35,352 nucleotides of DNA from Candidatus Poribacteria bacterium (GTDB lineage: Bacteria > Poribacteria > WGA-4E > WGA-3G). Position numbers and translations under genes: made by a program. This document shows, piece after piece, positions 24,019-33,292 of this stretch (positions within the stretch are counted from its first letter, which is position 1; each line of letters starts with the position of its first letter). A model generated the notes under the pieces. That model did not search any database. It was given only the letters and a program-made list of their open reading frames with translations, and was not told the DNA's origin. The DNA lies in NCBI GenBank assembly GCA_003635195.1, contig PYIY01000209.1:1-35352 (forward strand). Direction: 5' to 3'.

Positions 24019-24471
24019 ATGACATCCTTTTTGAAAACAAAAAAGAGTACCGCCAGCCCTTTAATTTGGCTACTCATTTACCTTATCATAATTCCGATGC
24101 AGCTGGCGGACTATGTTCTATGCATCGGCGCAGATGGTCACGTCGCGCTTGAAGTCTCCCACAATGGACACTGCACCGACACGCACGCTTTGGGTTCAGA
24201 ACACACAGAAGTCATGATCGCTGGAACTACCCCGGAAGAAGACCACCGCGGTTCGTGTATTGATCTCGCGATTTTTGTTCCATTAAACACCCGCCTATAC
24301 CTCGTTCCTGCCAACGATGTATCAACAGATCCGACGCTTGCCGCATTTGCCTTCGTGCCGCATCAAAAGAGCACCCCTACGATTTTTTTACCCGCTACGT
24401 ATCTCCAAGATTTCGCACCGTTCATTAACGCAACGCTCATATCCCTTCGTACCACAACCCTCCTCATTTAA
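24019..24471 (+). CDS. Small exported Cys/His-rich protein at the head of a metal-efflux locus
   Basis: 150 aa. An N-terminal hydrophobic segment (about 14-31) acts as signal or anchor. It is followed by possible metal ligands: C35, H41, H48, H51, C52, H55, H62, H76 and C80, in the wording LCIGADGHVALE ... HNGHCTD ... HRGSCID. Similar small exported proteins are found beside CzcCBA-type pumps, so a periplasmic metal-binding or sensing role is inferred; no characterised family is recognised. AGGAG and GAGAGG lie before the ATG. The outer-membrane factor gene begins 250 bp downstream. Confidence 0.65.
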   Translation: MTSFLKTKKSTASPLIWLLIYLIIIPMQLADYVLCIGADGHVALEVSHNGHCTDTHALGSEHTEVMIAGTTPEEDHRGSCIDLAIFVPLNTRLYLVPANDVSTDPTLAAFAFVPHQKSTPTIFLPATYLQDFAPFINATLISLRTTTLLI

Positions 24472-24603
24472 ACCTTGCCGCCATCCCGTTTAGGTCCAAC
24501 ACGCTTTTGATTGATTTTTCTCTTGCTTAAGATGTAGCAAGTTCCGTGCCAATTTGAACAATACCACACCGACGCTATTCTCTAAAAAACGCAGAAAAAG
24601 TGC

Positions 24604-24650
24604 TGCACAAAACGGGGCATTCTTGAGAATCAATTGCACGAAATGGGGCG
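24604..24650 (+). promoter_or_regulatory. Tandem operator-like repeats upstream of the CzcCBA-type genes
   Basis: TGCACAAAACGGGGCA (24604-24619) and TGCACGAAATGGGGCG (24635-24650) are direct repeats 31 bp apart, close to three helical turns. A TATAAT at 24672-24677 follows without a good -35, which suits an activator-dependent promoter. The half-site TGCAC-N6-GGGC is also somewhat NtrC-like, but no sigma54 -24/-12 pair was found. Confidence 0.45.
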
Positions 24651-24721
24651 CACTTAATAACCTCAGCTGCCTATAATCTTACGTAGGTAGCAATTCGAGT
24701 TATTTCACATGGAGGAGAGCA

Positions 24722-25987
24722 TTGCATACGAAAATTACACTCAACCACATCTTCATGATAGTTGGAATTTGCCTGCTAACATCGACGATAGGACAAATCT
24801 CGTCTGCCGTTTCAAATGAAGAAGGTAGGACTTCACTTGAGATAGCCATTGAGACAGCATTGCGCGAAAACCCACAACTCAACGTGATTCGTGAAAAAGT
24901 TAAAGTTGCCCGCGCTCGAATCGACGGTATCGCACTGCTTGGGAACCCGGCACTCGAAACCAAGTTTCTTGGAGGTCCCCATGCTGAACAGACCCTCGAA
25001 TTAACCAAGGCGTTCCAACTCGGTGGGCAGCGTGGGCATCGGATACAAATCGCAAAGTCGCAGCTCGAAAAAGCAGATGTCGAACTCGCTAAAGTGTCTC
25101 AATCTGTTACGAAATCGGTGAAAATTGCTTTTTATGAGCTACTACTTGTCCAAGAGAAACTTAAGTTAGCCAAAGAGATTGTCCAATACAACAAACAGAT
25201 GCGCGACATCGCCGAAATCCGATTTGAAACTGGTGACATTTCGGTAACACAAGCAAATCTGGCAAACATCCATCTACAATCAGCATTACGCGAAGCAACA
25301 ACATTAGAGAGCGAAGTGCAGCTGGCACAACTAACACTCAACGGGTTGATGGGTGCCCCGTTTGAAGCAGCACGTGTTGCTGTCGGCGAATTACGCGAAA
25401 GGGTATCGCCAGATACACATCAGAAATTGACACTTGACCCTTTAAAGACCCAGGCACTTGCACACCGCAATGACCTGAAGTCGCTGCAGCTAAACGCGCA
25501 ACTCACTGAAAGCGAACTCCGACTCGCAAAAGCAGTGAACATCCCAGATTTGAGTGTTGGGGCACTTGCCGAACACAGTGTAGGCGAGCGCGCATTCGGC
25601 GTGAAGTTTTCAATTCCATTGCCACTGTTTAATAGGAATCGCGCCGAGATCAATGCCACAAAAGCCCAACAGCAAGTAGACACCGCACAAATTAATAACG
25701 CTGAGAAACAGATTGTCCGAGAAGTTACAGCAGCGTTTTTGTCTCTCAGTACCACGCAAAAAATGCTCACATTTTATGAAGGCGATACACTGAAGCTACT
25801 CAACGAAAACCTTAAATTAACACGGACCGCCTATAAATTAGGAGAAATAGAACTCTTAGAGGTCATTTTGATGCAAAACGAGTTCATCAAAACACAATTT
25901 GCCTACCTTGACGCGCTCGCAGCGTACCATAAAGGGGTGGCTGAGCTCGAAGCCGCTGTAGGTACATCTCTTGGATCCGTCCCATAA
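24722..25987 (+). CDS. Outer-membrane efflux protein (TolC/CzcC type)
   Basis: 421 aa from a TTG start at 24722, supported by a strong GGAGGAG SD (24711-24717). A signal sequence (about 1-30) lacks a lipobox. The rest shows the two repeated OEP halves with long amphipathic helices: SLEIAIETALRENPQLNVIREKV (first coil), GDISVTQANLANIHLQSALREA, then LAHRNDLKSLQLNAQLTESELRLAKAVNIPDL, VKFSIPLPLFNRNRAEI (the conserved IPLPLFNRN) and GEIELLEVILMQNEFIKTQF. It would form the outer-membrane channel of the tripartite pump encoded by the next two genes. The adaptor gene follows after 39 bp. Confidence 0.92.
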   Translation: MHTKITLNHIFMIVGICLLTSTIGQISSAVSNEEGRTSLEIAIETALRENPQLNVIREKVKVARARIDGIALLGNPALETKFLGGPHAEQTLELTKAFQLGGQRGHRIQIAKSQLEKADVELAKVSQSVTKSVKIAFYELLLVQEKLKLAKEIVQYNKQMRDIAEIRFETGDISVTQANLANIHLQSALREATTLESEVQLAQLTLNGLMGAPFEAARVAVGELRERVSPDTHQKLTLDPLKTQALAHRNDLKSLQLNAQLTESELRLAKAVNIPDLSVGALAEHSVGERAFGVKFSIPLPLFNRNRAEINATKAQQQVDTAQINNAEKQIVREVTAAFLSLSTTQKMLTFYEGDTLKLLNENLKLTRTAYKLGEIELLEVILMQNEFIKTQFAYLDALAAYHKGVAELEAAVGTSLGSVP

Positions 25988-26026
25988 ACTCGAAATGATT
26001 GATGGACAACATAAGGAGAAATCGAA

Positions 26027-27925
26027 ATGTTACGTTATTTTTATATCACACTACTTTTGGCAATCCCCGTTATCGTAATAGGCGGCTTGATTGCGCTAAA
26101 CCTCACGCTTACATCGACTTGGGCTGAAGCACATGTTCACATTGAGCAACCACATACCCATGGCGAGCAAACCGGACACGCACACAGCCAAGAGAATACA
26201 GTGACACTCACCGATAAAGCAAAAATTAATATCGGTCTGAAGACTGAAGAAGCTGATATTCGTCCGATTGAAACGGTTGTGTCTGTTCACGGAAACGTAA
26301 TGGCACACCCAGCACGGCAAGCCATTGTCACACCAAGAACCGGCGGTATCGTGAAGCGTATCCATTTCAGCGTTGGCGAAACGCCGAAAAAAGGCGATGT
26401 GCTGCTGGAACTGGAGAGCCTTGATTTACAGATGGCACAGATTGAACTCCTTGAAGCGGCATCTCAACAGAAATCGCTTGTAGCCAAGTTGGCGAGACTG
26501 ACAGAGGTTTTCGCCAAACAAATTCGGCGGGAATTACAAACCCGGCAAATTGACTATTTGCAATCGCTATCCGAACTACAACAGCTGCAAATGACGGTCA
26601 AAAAACGTAAAGCCCTCGCCGGAACGCAGATTACCTCAGCATTGGAACAGATGCGCTTTAGATTGGTCAAGGCTGATGTTGAACACCTATTGCTTGATAG
26701 CACACTCAAAAGGATTAAGACCCTCACAGAAAAGCGTATCTCAGCACAGAAGGAACTTATTGCGAAACAGGCAGAATATAAGAAAGCGAAAAATGAGTTA
26801 GCAGATGCGAAGCGACAATTCCAGGTCCTCGGCATCAGCGAACAGACGTTGGAAAAGATCCTGCGTGATAATGGAGAGACACCCATCCTCTCACTACTGG
26901 ATACAGATAGACTGGACAGCAGAGGCGAGGTAACCTCGCCTCTACTGGAAAGATATGCGGTGCTTAGTGAGGAAGCAACAAAACTGGTTGATGCAGAAGT
27001 GGCATACGAACTTGCTGCGATCAAGGTTGCAGCAAACAGACAACGCGCCTTGGCTGCTGGATTAACCGAAACACTTCTCGAAACTTTGGCTGAAACGGGT
27101 TCAATCACGTCCTTTGACGATTTATCCACCGATACATTGATTGAAAATTACCTCGCCTTTGTAGAAAGTTCAGAAGCACTGGAAGGAGTGCTTCAACTCG
27201 AAGAAACATTGCGCAATGCGAACATTACCTTCAACAAAGTCCGCCAGAAACTTCAAGTATCCGGACTCACACTTGAAGACATCGACAAGATTATTCAAAC
27301 AGGTCAACCGTCCGCTATGTTCTATGTCACAGCACCTGCTTCCGGGCAAATTACCGAGCAGCATGTGTCAGTCGGCACGACAGTTGAAAAGAGTGACATA
27401 CTCTTCTCAATACTAGACACTGATATTGTCTGGGCTCAAGGGGAAGTTCACGAAGACACACTTGCGTTAATTCAGGACAAATGGCAGATAGGCAATGAGG
27501 TCCGTATTAGCGTCGCTGCTTACCCAGAAACAATTTACACCGGTAAGATTTCTGGCATTTCGGATGTTGTGGAGCCAGAGGAACAGACCGTTCATTTTTG
27601 GGCAGAAATCGAAAATCCTGATCATCAGCTTAAACCCGGAATGTTTGCTGACCAGACAATTGTCCTCGACAAAGGCGTTGATGTCTTGAGCATTCCATTG
27701 GACGCGGTAGTTGAAGACGCGGGCAGCCGATTTGTTTTTGTTGAATACGGTGCCACCTACACAAGGCATGAAATTGTAGTAGGTGCCAAGAACGACCGAT
27801 ACATAGAGGTTAGAGATGGTGTGCTGCCGGGCGAGCGAGTGGTTGTTCAGGGGACGCATCAACTAATGAGAGCGATGGCAGCACCTACCCAAGTTGTTGA
27901 TGCAAACCATGGGCATCCCCACTAA
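26027..27925 (+). CDS. Efflux RND periplasmic adaptor (CzcB/CusB type), unusually long
   Basis: 632 aa against a usual 400-520. An N-terminal membrane segment (about 7-28) is followed by a His-rich stretch (VHIEQPHTHGEQTGHAHS, about 37-54), and the C-terminus ends NHGHPH; both may bind metal. Lipoyl halves are near 90-130 (TGGIVKRIHFSVGETPKKGD) and 430-470 (ASGQITEQHVSVGTTVEKSD), then the beta-barrel and membrane-proximal domains. Between the lipoyl halves lies a long helical hairpin of almost 300 residues, which explains the length. Residues 299-306 come from an inserted-looking palindrome. An AGGAG SD lies 8 nt before the ATG, and the pump gene starts 21 bp after the stop. Confidence 0.9.
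   Translation: MLRYFYITLLLAIPVIVIGGLIALNLTLTSTWAEAHVHIEQPHTHGEQTGHAHSQENTVTLTDKAKINIGLKTEEADIRPIETVVSVHGNVMAHPARQAIVTPRTGGIVKRIHFSVGETPKKGDVLLELESLDLQMAQIELLEAASQQKSLVAKLARLTEVFAKQIRRELQTRQIDYLQSLSELQQLQMTVKKRKALAGTQITSALEQMRFRLVKADVEHLLLDSTLKRIKTLTEKRISAQKELIAKQAEYKKAKNELADAKRQFQVLGISEQTLEKILRDNGETPILSLLDTDRLDSRGEVTSPLLERYAVLSEEATKLVDAEVAYELAAIKVAANRQRALAAGLTETLLETLAETGSITSFDDLSTDTLIENYLAFVESSEALEGVLQLEETLRNANITFNKVRQKLQVSGLTLEDIDKIIQTGQPSAMFYVTAPASGQITEQHVSVGTTVEKSDILFSILDTDIVWAQGEVHEDTLALIQDKWQIGNEVRISVAAYPETIYTGKISGISDVVEPEEQTVHFWAEIENPDHQLKPGMFADQTIVLDKGVDVLSIPLDAVVEDAGSRFVFVEYGATYTRHEIVVGAKNDRYIEVRDGVLPGERVVVQGTHQLMRAMAAPTQVVDANHGHPH
26917..26947. repeat. Palindrome within the adaptor coding sequence
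   Basis: AGAGGCGAGGT (26921-26931) and ACCTCGCCTCT (26933-26943) are perfect 11-bp arms around one A, extended by CAG/CTG outside. The reading frame passes through as SRGEVTSPLLE. The sequence has the GGCGAGGT/ACCTCGCC character of an intergenic dispersed palindrome. Confidence 0.65.
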
Positions 27926-27946
27926 AGTGGCAGAGGAGGAGAATCA

Positions 27947-30900
27947 ATGTGGTCAAAAATCACCGAGATTTCACTCAAAAACAGACTCCTCGTCATTGCT
28001 TGTGCGATGGTAGCAGTTCTCATCGGCTTCAGGATGTTTCAATCGGCACCAATTGATGTCTATCCCGATATCAATCCGCCACGTATTACCGTACTGACGG
28101 AAGCACACGGTTGGTCCCCTGAGGAGATGGAAACCCTTGTAACGCTACCGATTGAAAGTGCAATGAACGGTACACCCGATGTTACACGGGTTCGGTCTTC
28201 GTCAGCAATCGGTCTGTCGCTTGTCTTCGTTGAGTTCGACTGGGGCATGGATATATTCCTTGCGCGGCAGATGGTTTCTGAACGCCTTCAACTCGTCGCT
28301 CCGAATTTACCTGAGGGCGTTGATGCCCCGATTATCTTACCGACCTCCTCGCTTTTGGGCGAGATTATAGAATATGCGCTCGTCGATGAAACAGGCGAAT
28401 TCAATGAGATGGAGATGCGGGATCTGGCTGATTGGGTCATTCGATACCAGCTCCAATCACAGGGCGGTATCGCTAATGTGATTAACATCGGCGGATACGT
28501 GAAACAATTTCAAGTTTTCGTCAATCCTGAGCGATTGATCAGTTATCAGCTTTCGCTTGAAGATGTTGCCACTGCACTCGAGAAGAGCAACGAAAACTCC
28601 GCAGGCGGTTTCCTTATCAAAGCGTCTCGCGAATTGATGATTCGTGGGTTGGGACGGATTTCTACGGTTGCAGACATTGAAAACGTTGTCGTTGATGTGC
28701 GGGGATACGGCACACCGATCCTCGTTAAAGATGTTGCGACAGTGACAATTGGATCACTCCCAGAAATTCGGCGCGGCGCGGGGAGCCACAACGGCAAAGA
28801 AACCGTCTTAGGCAAAATCGTTAAGCAACCAGGCATCAATACGATAAACCTCAGTGACAAAGTGACTGCTGTGTTGAAATCATTGGAACAGTCAATGCCT
28901 GAAGGTGTAAAGATTAAAGTTGAGTACGCACAAGCAGACTTAATCCGCCGTGCCGTGGACACTGTCAAAGATGCTTTACGCGATGGTGCTATCCTCGTCG
29001 TTATAATCTTAGCCGTCTTCCTTTTTAACATTCGCACCGCACTGATTACCCTGACAGCGATTCCGCTCTCACTCATTATAGCAATCATCGCTTTGCTTTC
29101 TCAGGGCGGCACCCTCAACATCATGACGCTCGCTGGTTTAGCAATTGCTGTTGGGATGGTGGTTGATGACGCGATTGTCTATGTCGAAAACATCTTTCGG
29201 CGATTGCAGGAATACTTCCGCCGCCGATATATGGGTGAAGAACCTGACGAGACACCAGCAGAGGTCGTAACACGCGCCAGTGACGAAATTCGGGCATCAA
29301 TTGTTTTTGCGACGTTGATTATCATTCTTGTCTTCGTTCCATTGTTCAGTCTCAGTGGTATGGAAGGCAGAATGTTCCGTCCGCTCGGTTGGGCGGTTGT
29401 TATATCAATGGCAGCATCGCTGCTCGTTGCACTGACGGTGGTTCCAGTATTGAGCGACCTGCTGTTGACCCGTTTCCGATGGCAGCGTATGAGAGAAGGA
29501 CCCAATTCTGAGCCACCAGCACCAAAAGAGAGTCCCGTAGTTGTGTGGATTAAACGGGCTTACCGCCCGATGCTCGCGCGGGTCATGCGCTGGCGTTGGG
29601 GAGTTGTCACTTTCGCACTCTTATTGGTGGTGTTGACTGTAGTGGCAATCCCGCGTCTGGGTCGCGAATTTTTGCCCGTTATGGATGAAGCCACGTTCAC
29701 TATCAGTGTCTTTTCACCACCCGGGACCTCGTTAGGAGAATCGACGCGTATCGGTAGAGAGATGGAAACAACACTCTTAACGATTCCTGAAGTTACAAGC
29801 GTTAGCAGTCGCACTGGACGCGCAGAAGCCGACGAGCATGCCCACGACGTGAACACACATGAAATTGTTGCAAACTTCATTCCACCCGATGAACGCGAAA
29901 AAACACGGGAAGCACTTCTCACCGAAGTACGCACGTTGCTATCACCCGAAAACTTTCCAGGGGTTATCGTATCCGTCGGTCAACCGATTCAACATCGACT
30001 CGATCATCTTTTGTCTGGGGTTAGCGCACAAGTGGCACTGAAGTTGTTTGGACCAGACCTTGATACGCTCAGACAGAAAGCAGAGGAAATTAAAGTAGTC
30101 ATTTCCGAAATTGAAGGTGTAGCTGACTTACAGGTAGAACAACAAGTCCAAGTAGAACAACTTCAGATCAAGGTCAAGCGGCTTGAAGCAGCGCGCCGCG
30201 GCTTACGCGTAGAAGATATAACACATTTCACAGAAACCGCATTCAAGGGTGAGACCGTCAGCCGGGTCATCCAAGGGCAACGCCAGTACGCGCTCCTGAT
30301 TCGGATTGATCCGACACTTGTTGACACTGTTGAATCTGTTGGAAATCTGGAACTTCAAACGCCTTCAGGGACATTCGTTCCGCTCAAACAGGTCGCCGAT
30401 GTCAGTTACGGCTACGGACCGAATACTATCAACCGAGAGAACGTCTCTCGGCGCATTGTCATTCAGTGTAACGTCCAAGATCGAGATCTCGGCAACTTTA
30501 TAGCGGAAGTCCAGCAAGCAATTAACGAAAAAATAGACCTACCTGAGGCGTATTTCCTCACCTACGGTGGACAGTTTGAGAGCCAACAGGCCGCGCAAAG
30601 AAGAATTCTGATTCAGACAGGCTTTGTGGTTGTCGGTATCTGTGTGCTGCTGTTTCTGGCAATGGGTTCTTTTCGGCTTTCACTGTTGGTAATGCTGAAC
30701 CTACCGTTAGCACTCATCGGTGGTGTTGTTAGTGTTTTCCTCACGGGCGGCGTGCTGAGTATTCCATCAATGGTGGGTTTTATTCTATTGTTCGGCATCG
30801 CTGTGCGAAACGGCATTATTTTGGTGACACACATCAATACGCTGCGTTCAGAAGGGATGCCGCTCTACGATGCTGTCATGAAAGGGGCTGAGGAGCGCAT

Positions 30901-31120
30901 CAATCCAGTGTTAATGACAGCACTGACCACAGGATTAGGGATGTTGCCACTCGCGCTCGCACACGGTTCGGGAGCAGAACTTCAGAAACCGCTCGCAATT
31001 GTTATCAGTGGTGGCATGATAACGGCTACGCTTTTGACGCTGCTTGTATTGCCAGTCTTGTATTACATCGTTGAGTTAAGCTGGGTAACGCGCTTTCAAA
31101 GTAAAAGCGAAAAAACGTAA
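27947..31120 (+). CDS. Heavy-metal efflux RND transporter (CzcA/CusA type)
   Basis: 1057 aa, full RND length with twelve membrane segments. N-terminal LLVIACAMVAVLIGFRMF leads to PIDVYPDINPPRITVLTEA. The transmembrane helix 4 motif AVGMVVDDAIVYVENIFRRL (about 400-419) holds the paired acidic residues of the proton path. The porter loop SRTGRAEADEHAHDVNTHEIV is histidine-rich, similar to the DEHAEGVH segment common in metal-RND pumps. GMLPLALAHGSGAELQKPLA in helix 11 is typical. With the adaptor and outer-membrane factor it would export metal ions from periplasm or cytoplasm; which metal is not clear. An AGGAGGAG SD precedes the ATG. Confidence 0.93.
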   Translation: MWSKITEISLKNRLLVIACAMVAVLIGFRMFQSAPIDVYPDINPPRITVLTEAHGWSPEEMETLVTLPIESAMNGTPDVTRVRSSSAIGLSLVFVEFDWGMDIFLARQMVSERLQLVAPNLPEGVDAPIILPTSSLLGEIIEYALVDETGEFNEMEMRDLADWVIRYQLQSQGGIANVINIGGYVKQFQVFVNPERLISYQLSLEDVATALEKSNENSAGGFLIKASRELMIRGLGRISTVADIENVVVDVRGYGTPILVKDVATVTIGSLPEIRRGAGSHNGKETVLGKIVKQPGINTINLSDKVTAVLKSLEQSMPEGVKIKVEYAQADLIRRAVDTVKDALRDGAILVVIILAVFLFNIRTALITLTAIPLSLIIAIIALLSQGGTLNIMTLAGLAIAVGMVVDDAIVYVENIFRRLQEYFRRRYMGEEPDETPAEVVTRASDEIRASIVFATLIIILVFVPLFSLSGMEGRMFRPLGWAVVISMAASLLVALTVVPVLSDLLLTRFRWQRMREGPNSEPPAPKESPVVVWIKRAYRPMLARVMRWRWGVVTFALLLVVLTVVAIPRLGREFLPVMDEATFTISVFSPPGTSLGESTRIGREMETTLLTIPEVTSVSSRTGRAEADEHAHDVNTHEIVANFIPPDEREKTREALLTEVRTLLSPENFPGVIVSVGQPIQHRLDHLLSGVSAQVALKLFGPDLDTLRQKAEEIKVVISEIEGVADLQVEQQVQVEQLQIKVKRLEAARRGLRVEDITHFTETAFKGETVSRVIQGQRQYALLIRIDPTLVDTVESVGNLELQTPSGTFVPLKQVADVSYGYGPNTINRENVSRRIVIQCNVQDRDLGNFIAEVQQAINEKIDLPEAYFLTYGGQFESQQAAQRRILIQTGFVVVGICVLLFLAMGSFRLSLLVMLNLPLALIGGVVSVFLTGGVLSIPSMVGFILLFGIAVRNGIILVTHINTLRSEGMPLYDAVMKGAEERINPVLMTALTTGLGMLPLALAHGSGAELQKPLAIVISGGMITATLLTLLVLPVLYYIVELSWVTRFQSKSEKT

Positions 31121-31299
31121 ATTATCTGACCCTTTGTAAACTTTTTTCTGGGACTGAGCGTTTAGATTTTCAGATAGTCAAATTCACGTTGTAAAACTTG
31201 GATTTTGATTTTTTTCAAAATTATGCACCCTTTTCACTACAAAATAGCGTCATTAACAATTAAGTGGAACTCATCGAACAGGACCCAGCGATTTTTTTT

Positions 31300-31330
31300 T
31301 TGCAACTTTTCTTATCGAATGGTGTATAAT
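31300..31330 (+). promoter_or_regulatory. Possible promoter of the 31385 gene
   Basis: TTGCAA (31300-31305), a 19-bp spacer (slightly long) and TATAAT (31325-31330) preceded by GTG, 55 bp before the ATG. Confidence 0.5.
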
Positions 31331-31384
31331 GCAAACGAGAACGCAAACGGACAGATTAAGCGAGAAAATCAGGAGGAGATCAGA

Positions 31385-32122
31385 ATGAAACGTGCACATT
31401 TTTACTGGCTTACTTTTCTGGTGGTACTTCTATTTGTTGGCATAAGTATGGTAAGCATGGCTGAAGAGGCGGTTGTTTTGAAAATAGAGATTTCCGATGT
31501 TGTCAGCAACAACGACGCACGGCATATTCGGCGATTGTTGAAACCCTGGGCGGATCCAAAGGATATTACTTTCAGTACACCTGTTGATAAGCACGGCAGA
31601 AAGCGGCATTTCACGACCGTTGTGGAAATTAAAGTGCGACAAGGTGTTACCAAGTACAGCGAAACACATACGTTTGATGTGTATGATATTACGCGGCAGC
31701 TTAACGATTCGCGCTTCCGCGGACGGCACGGACTTGGGAGCGCGCGTGTCCTTAAAACCGACGCAACGATCCGCGGCAACATGTTTGCACACCCCGGCTT
31801 CGCCCGGAGTTACATCCGAAATGTTCCGGCATGGCGACGCTGGCGACCCGAGACCTCTAATATCATGCACGCGTTGACGACAGAAAACCAAGGACAGAAT
31901 TTCGTTTTCGACGCGAACCCTGAGTTCGATCAGATGCGGACAGATGTTGGAACCACCGGTAAACCGGTTGAAGTACAAGGTACAGTCACTGGATTTGACG
32001 GGCCCTATCCAATTATATCGGTACAGAAGTATGAGGTAGGCTATCACCTGAAGAACAAGGCACCTGAAGCGGGAGAGGAAACGGAAGAGAAACCGACCTA
32101 CGATTATCTCGAAAACCGGTAG
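31385..32122 (+). CDS. Exported protein of unknown function downstream of the pump gene
   Basis: 245 aa from ATG 31385 with a strong AGGAGGAG SD; the frame opens at 31205 but that part crosses the promoter. A signal peptide covers about residues 1-26 (FYWLTFLVVLLFVGISMVSMA). The following AVVLKIEISDVVSNNDARHI and TVVEIKVRQGVTKY look like an alpha/beta sandwich reminiscent of a heavy-metal-associated fold, but no CxxC is present. The centre is basic (RRLLKPW, RFRGRHGLG, RRWRPE). The C-terminal GKPVEVQGTVTGFDGPYPII resembles a small beta-barrel segment. No family is recognised; proximity to the pump suggests a periplasmic role. It ends 10 bp before the convergent thrC. Confidence 0.6.
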   Translation: MKRAHFYWLTFLVVLLFVGISMVSMAEEAVVLKIEISDVVSNNDARHIRRLLKPWADPKDITFSTPVDKHGRKRHFTTVVEIKVRQGVTKYSETHTFDVYDITRQLNDSRFRGRHGLGSARVLKTDATIRGNMFAHPGFARSYIRNVPAWRRWRPETSNIMHALTTENQGQNFVFDANPEFDQMRTDVGTTGKPVEVQGTVTGFDGPYPIISVQKYEVGYHLKNKAPEAGEETEEKPTYDYLENR

Positions 32123-32132
32123 CGATTTCCCT

Positions 32133-33284
32133 TTATGATTGATAACCACCAGTATTAAATAAGACGACGCGTTCGGAAGGTTCAATCATTTCGTTCGCGA
32201 CGAGCTGCTTGAGTGCAGCAACAGTCGCTGCACCTTCAGGACAGGTCAAAAGCCCCTCAGTTGTAGGAAGCAGTTGCATTGCCTCACGGATAGCATCATC
32301 CGTGACGGCAATTGCAGCGCCGTTACTCTTACGAATCGCCTCTAAAATAAGGAAATCACCAATCGCTTGTGGCACCCGTAAACCGCTCGCAACGGTACGC
32401 GCGTTCTGCCACGGTGTCGCTTCGGCTGCACCTTCTTCCCACGCCTTGACAATCGGCGCGCAACCTGCTGATTGCACAGAAATAAACCGAGGTCTCTTTT
32501 TACCGATCCACCCGATCGCCTCTAATTCCGCGAAACCTTTCCACATCCCAACAATACCCGTGCCACCGCCGGTAGGATAAATGATAACATCCGGGAGTTC
32601 CCACTTAAACTGCTCCGCAAGTTCAAACCCCATCGTCTTTTTACCCTCCACACGGTACGGTTCTTTGAGCGTTGACACATCAAACCACCCTTCATCTGTT
32701 TTCCGTTCTGCGACAATTCTGCCAGCATCGTTGATCAGCCCATCAATCAGCGTGACATTCGCGCCCGCGAGTTGACACGTCTCTTTGTTAAAGGCGGGTG
32801 TATCCTGTGGCATAAAGATGTGTGCGGTCATACCTGCAGCGGCAGCATAAACCGAGAGTGCCGTAGCGGCATTCCCCGCAGACGGGATTGCCAACTGTGT
32901 CAATCCGAGGGATTTCGCTTTGGATACTGCCATCGCTAAGCCGCGCGCCTTGAAACTACCAGTGGGCAATCGCGACTCGTCTTTCACCCATACCTCCGTG
33001 AGACCAAAGCTTGCGCCTAATCGCTTCGCGTGGATGAGTGGTGTCATTGTCTCCCCAAGCGTTACTATGTCCTTGGGGTCGGATATAGGCAGAAGTTCTC
33101 TATAACGCCAGAGTGACGGAGGTCTTGACAGCAAGGCATCGTGGGGCCATGTCCGCGCCAATTGTTCAAGCGCGTAACGGGCAAGTAACGGTTTCCCGCA
33201 AGCGGTACAGACGTTCTGCGGCACGGTCTGCGGATAGGTCTCACCACACTTGCTACATTCAAGGTGCTGGAGATAGTTTGGCAT
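32133..33284 (-). CDS. thrC: Threonine synthase
   Basis: 383 aa. An N-terminal zinc ribbon (C10, C13, C26, C29) precedes a fold-type II PLP domain. K112 in LPTGSFKARG is the Schiff-base lysine, IPSAGNAATALS and YPTGGGTGIVGMWKGF bind the cofactor and phosphate. This is the ribbon-bearing threonine synthase branch, which converts O-phosphohomoserine to threonine, although related enzymes act on other hydroxy amino acids. The gene starts 8 bp after the carbamoyltransferase-like gene on the same strand without its own SD, so it is probably read by coupling in one transcript. Confidence 0.9.
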   Translation of the reverse strand: MPNYLQHLECSKCGETYPQTVPQNVCTACGKPLLARYALEQLARTWPHDALLSRPPSLWRYRELLPISDPKDIVTLGETMTPLIHAKRLGASFGLTEVWVKDESRLPTGSFKARGLAMAVSKAKSLGLTQLAIPSAGNAATALSVYAAAAGMTAHIFMPQDTPAFNKETCQLAGANVTLIDGLINDAGRIVAERKTDEGWFDVSTLKEPYRVEGKKTMGFELAEQFKWELPDVIIYPTGGGTGIVGMWKGFAELEAIGWIGKKRPRFISVQSAGCAPIVKAWEEGAAEATPWQNARTVASGLRVPQAIGDFLILEAIRKSNGAAIAVTDDAIREAMQLLPTTEGLLTCPEGAATVAALKQLVANEMIEPSERVVLFNTGGYQS

Positions 33285-33292
33285 ATTTTTAC

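Noticed and set aside
24604..24677. Sigma54/NtrC-controlled promoter
   Set aside because: The repeats resemble NtrC half-sites, but no GG-N10-GC element follows at the right distance.
31205..31384. Extended N-terminus of the 31385 protein
   Set aside because: It runs across a promoter, and the ATG at 31385 has a strong SD followed by a signal peptide.
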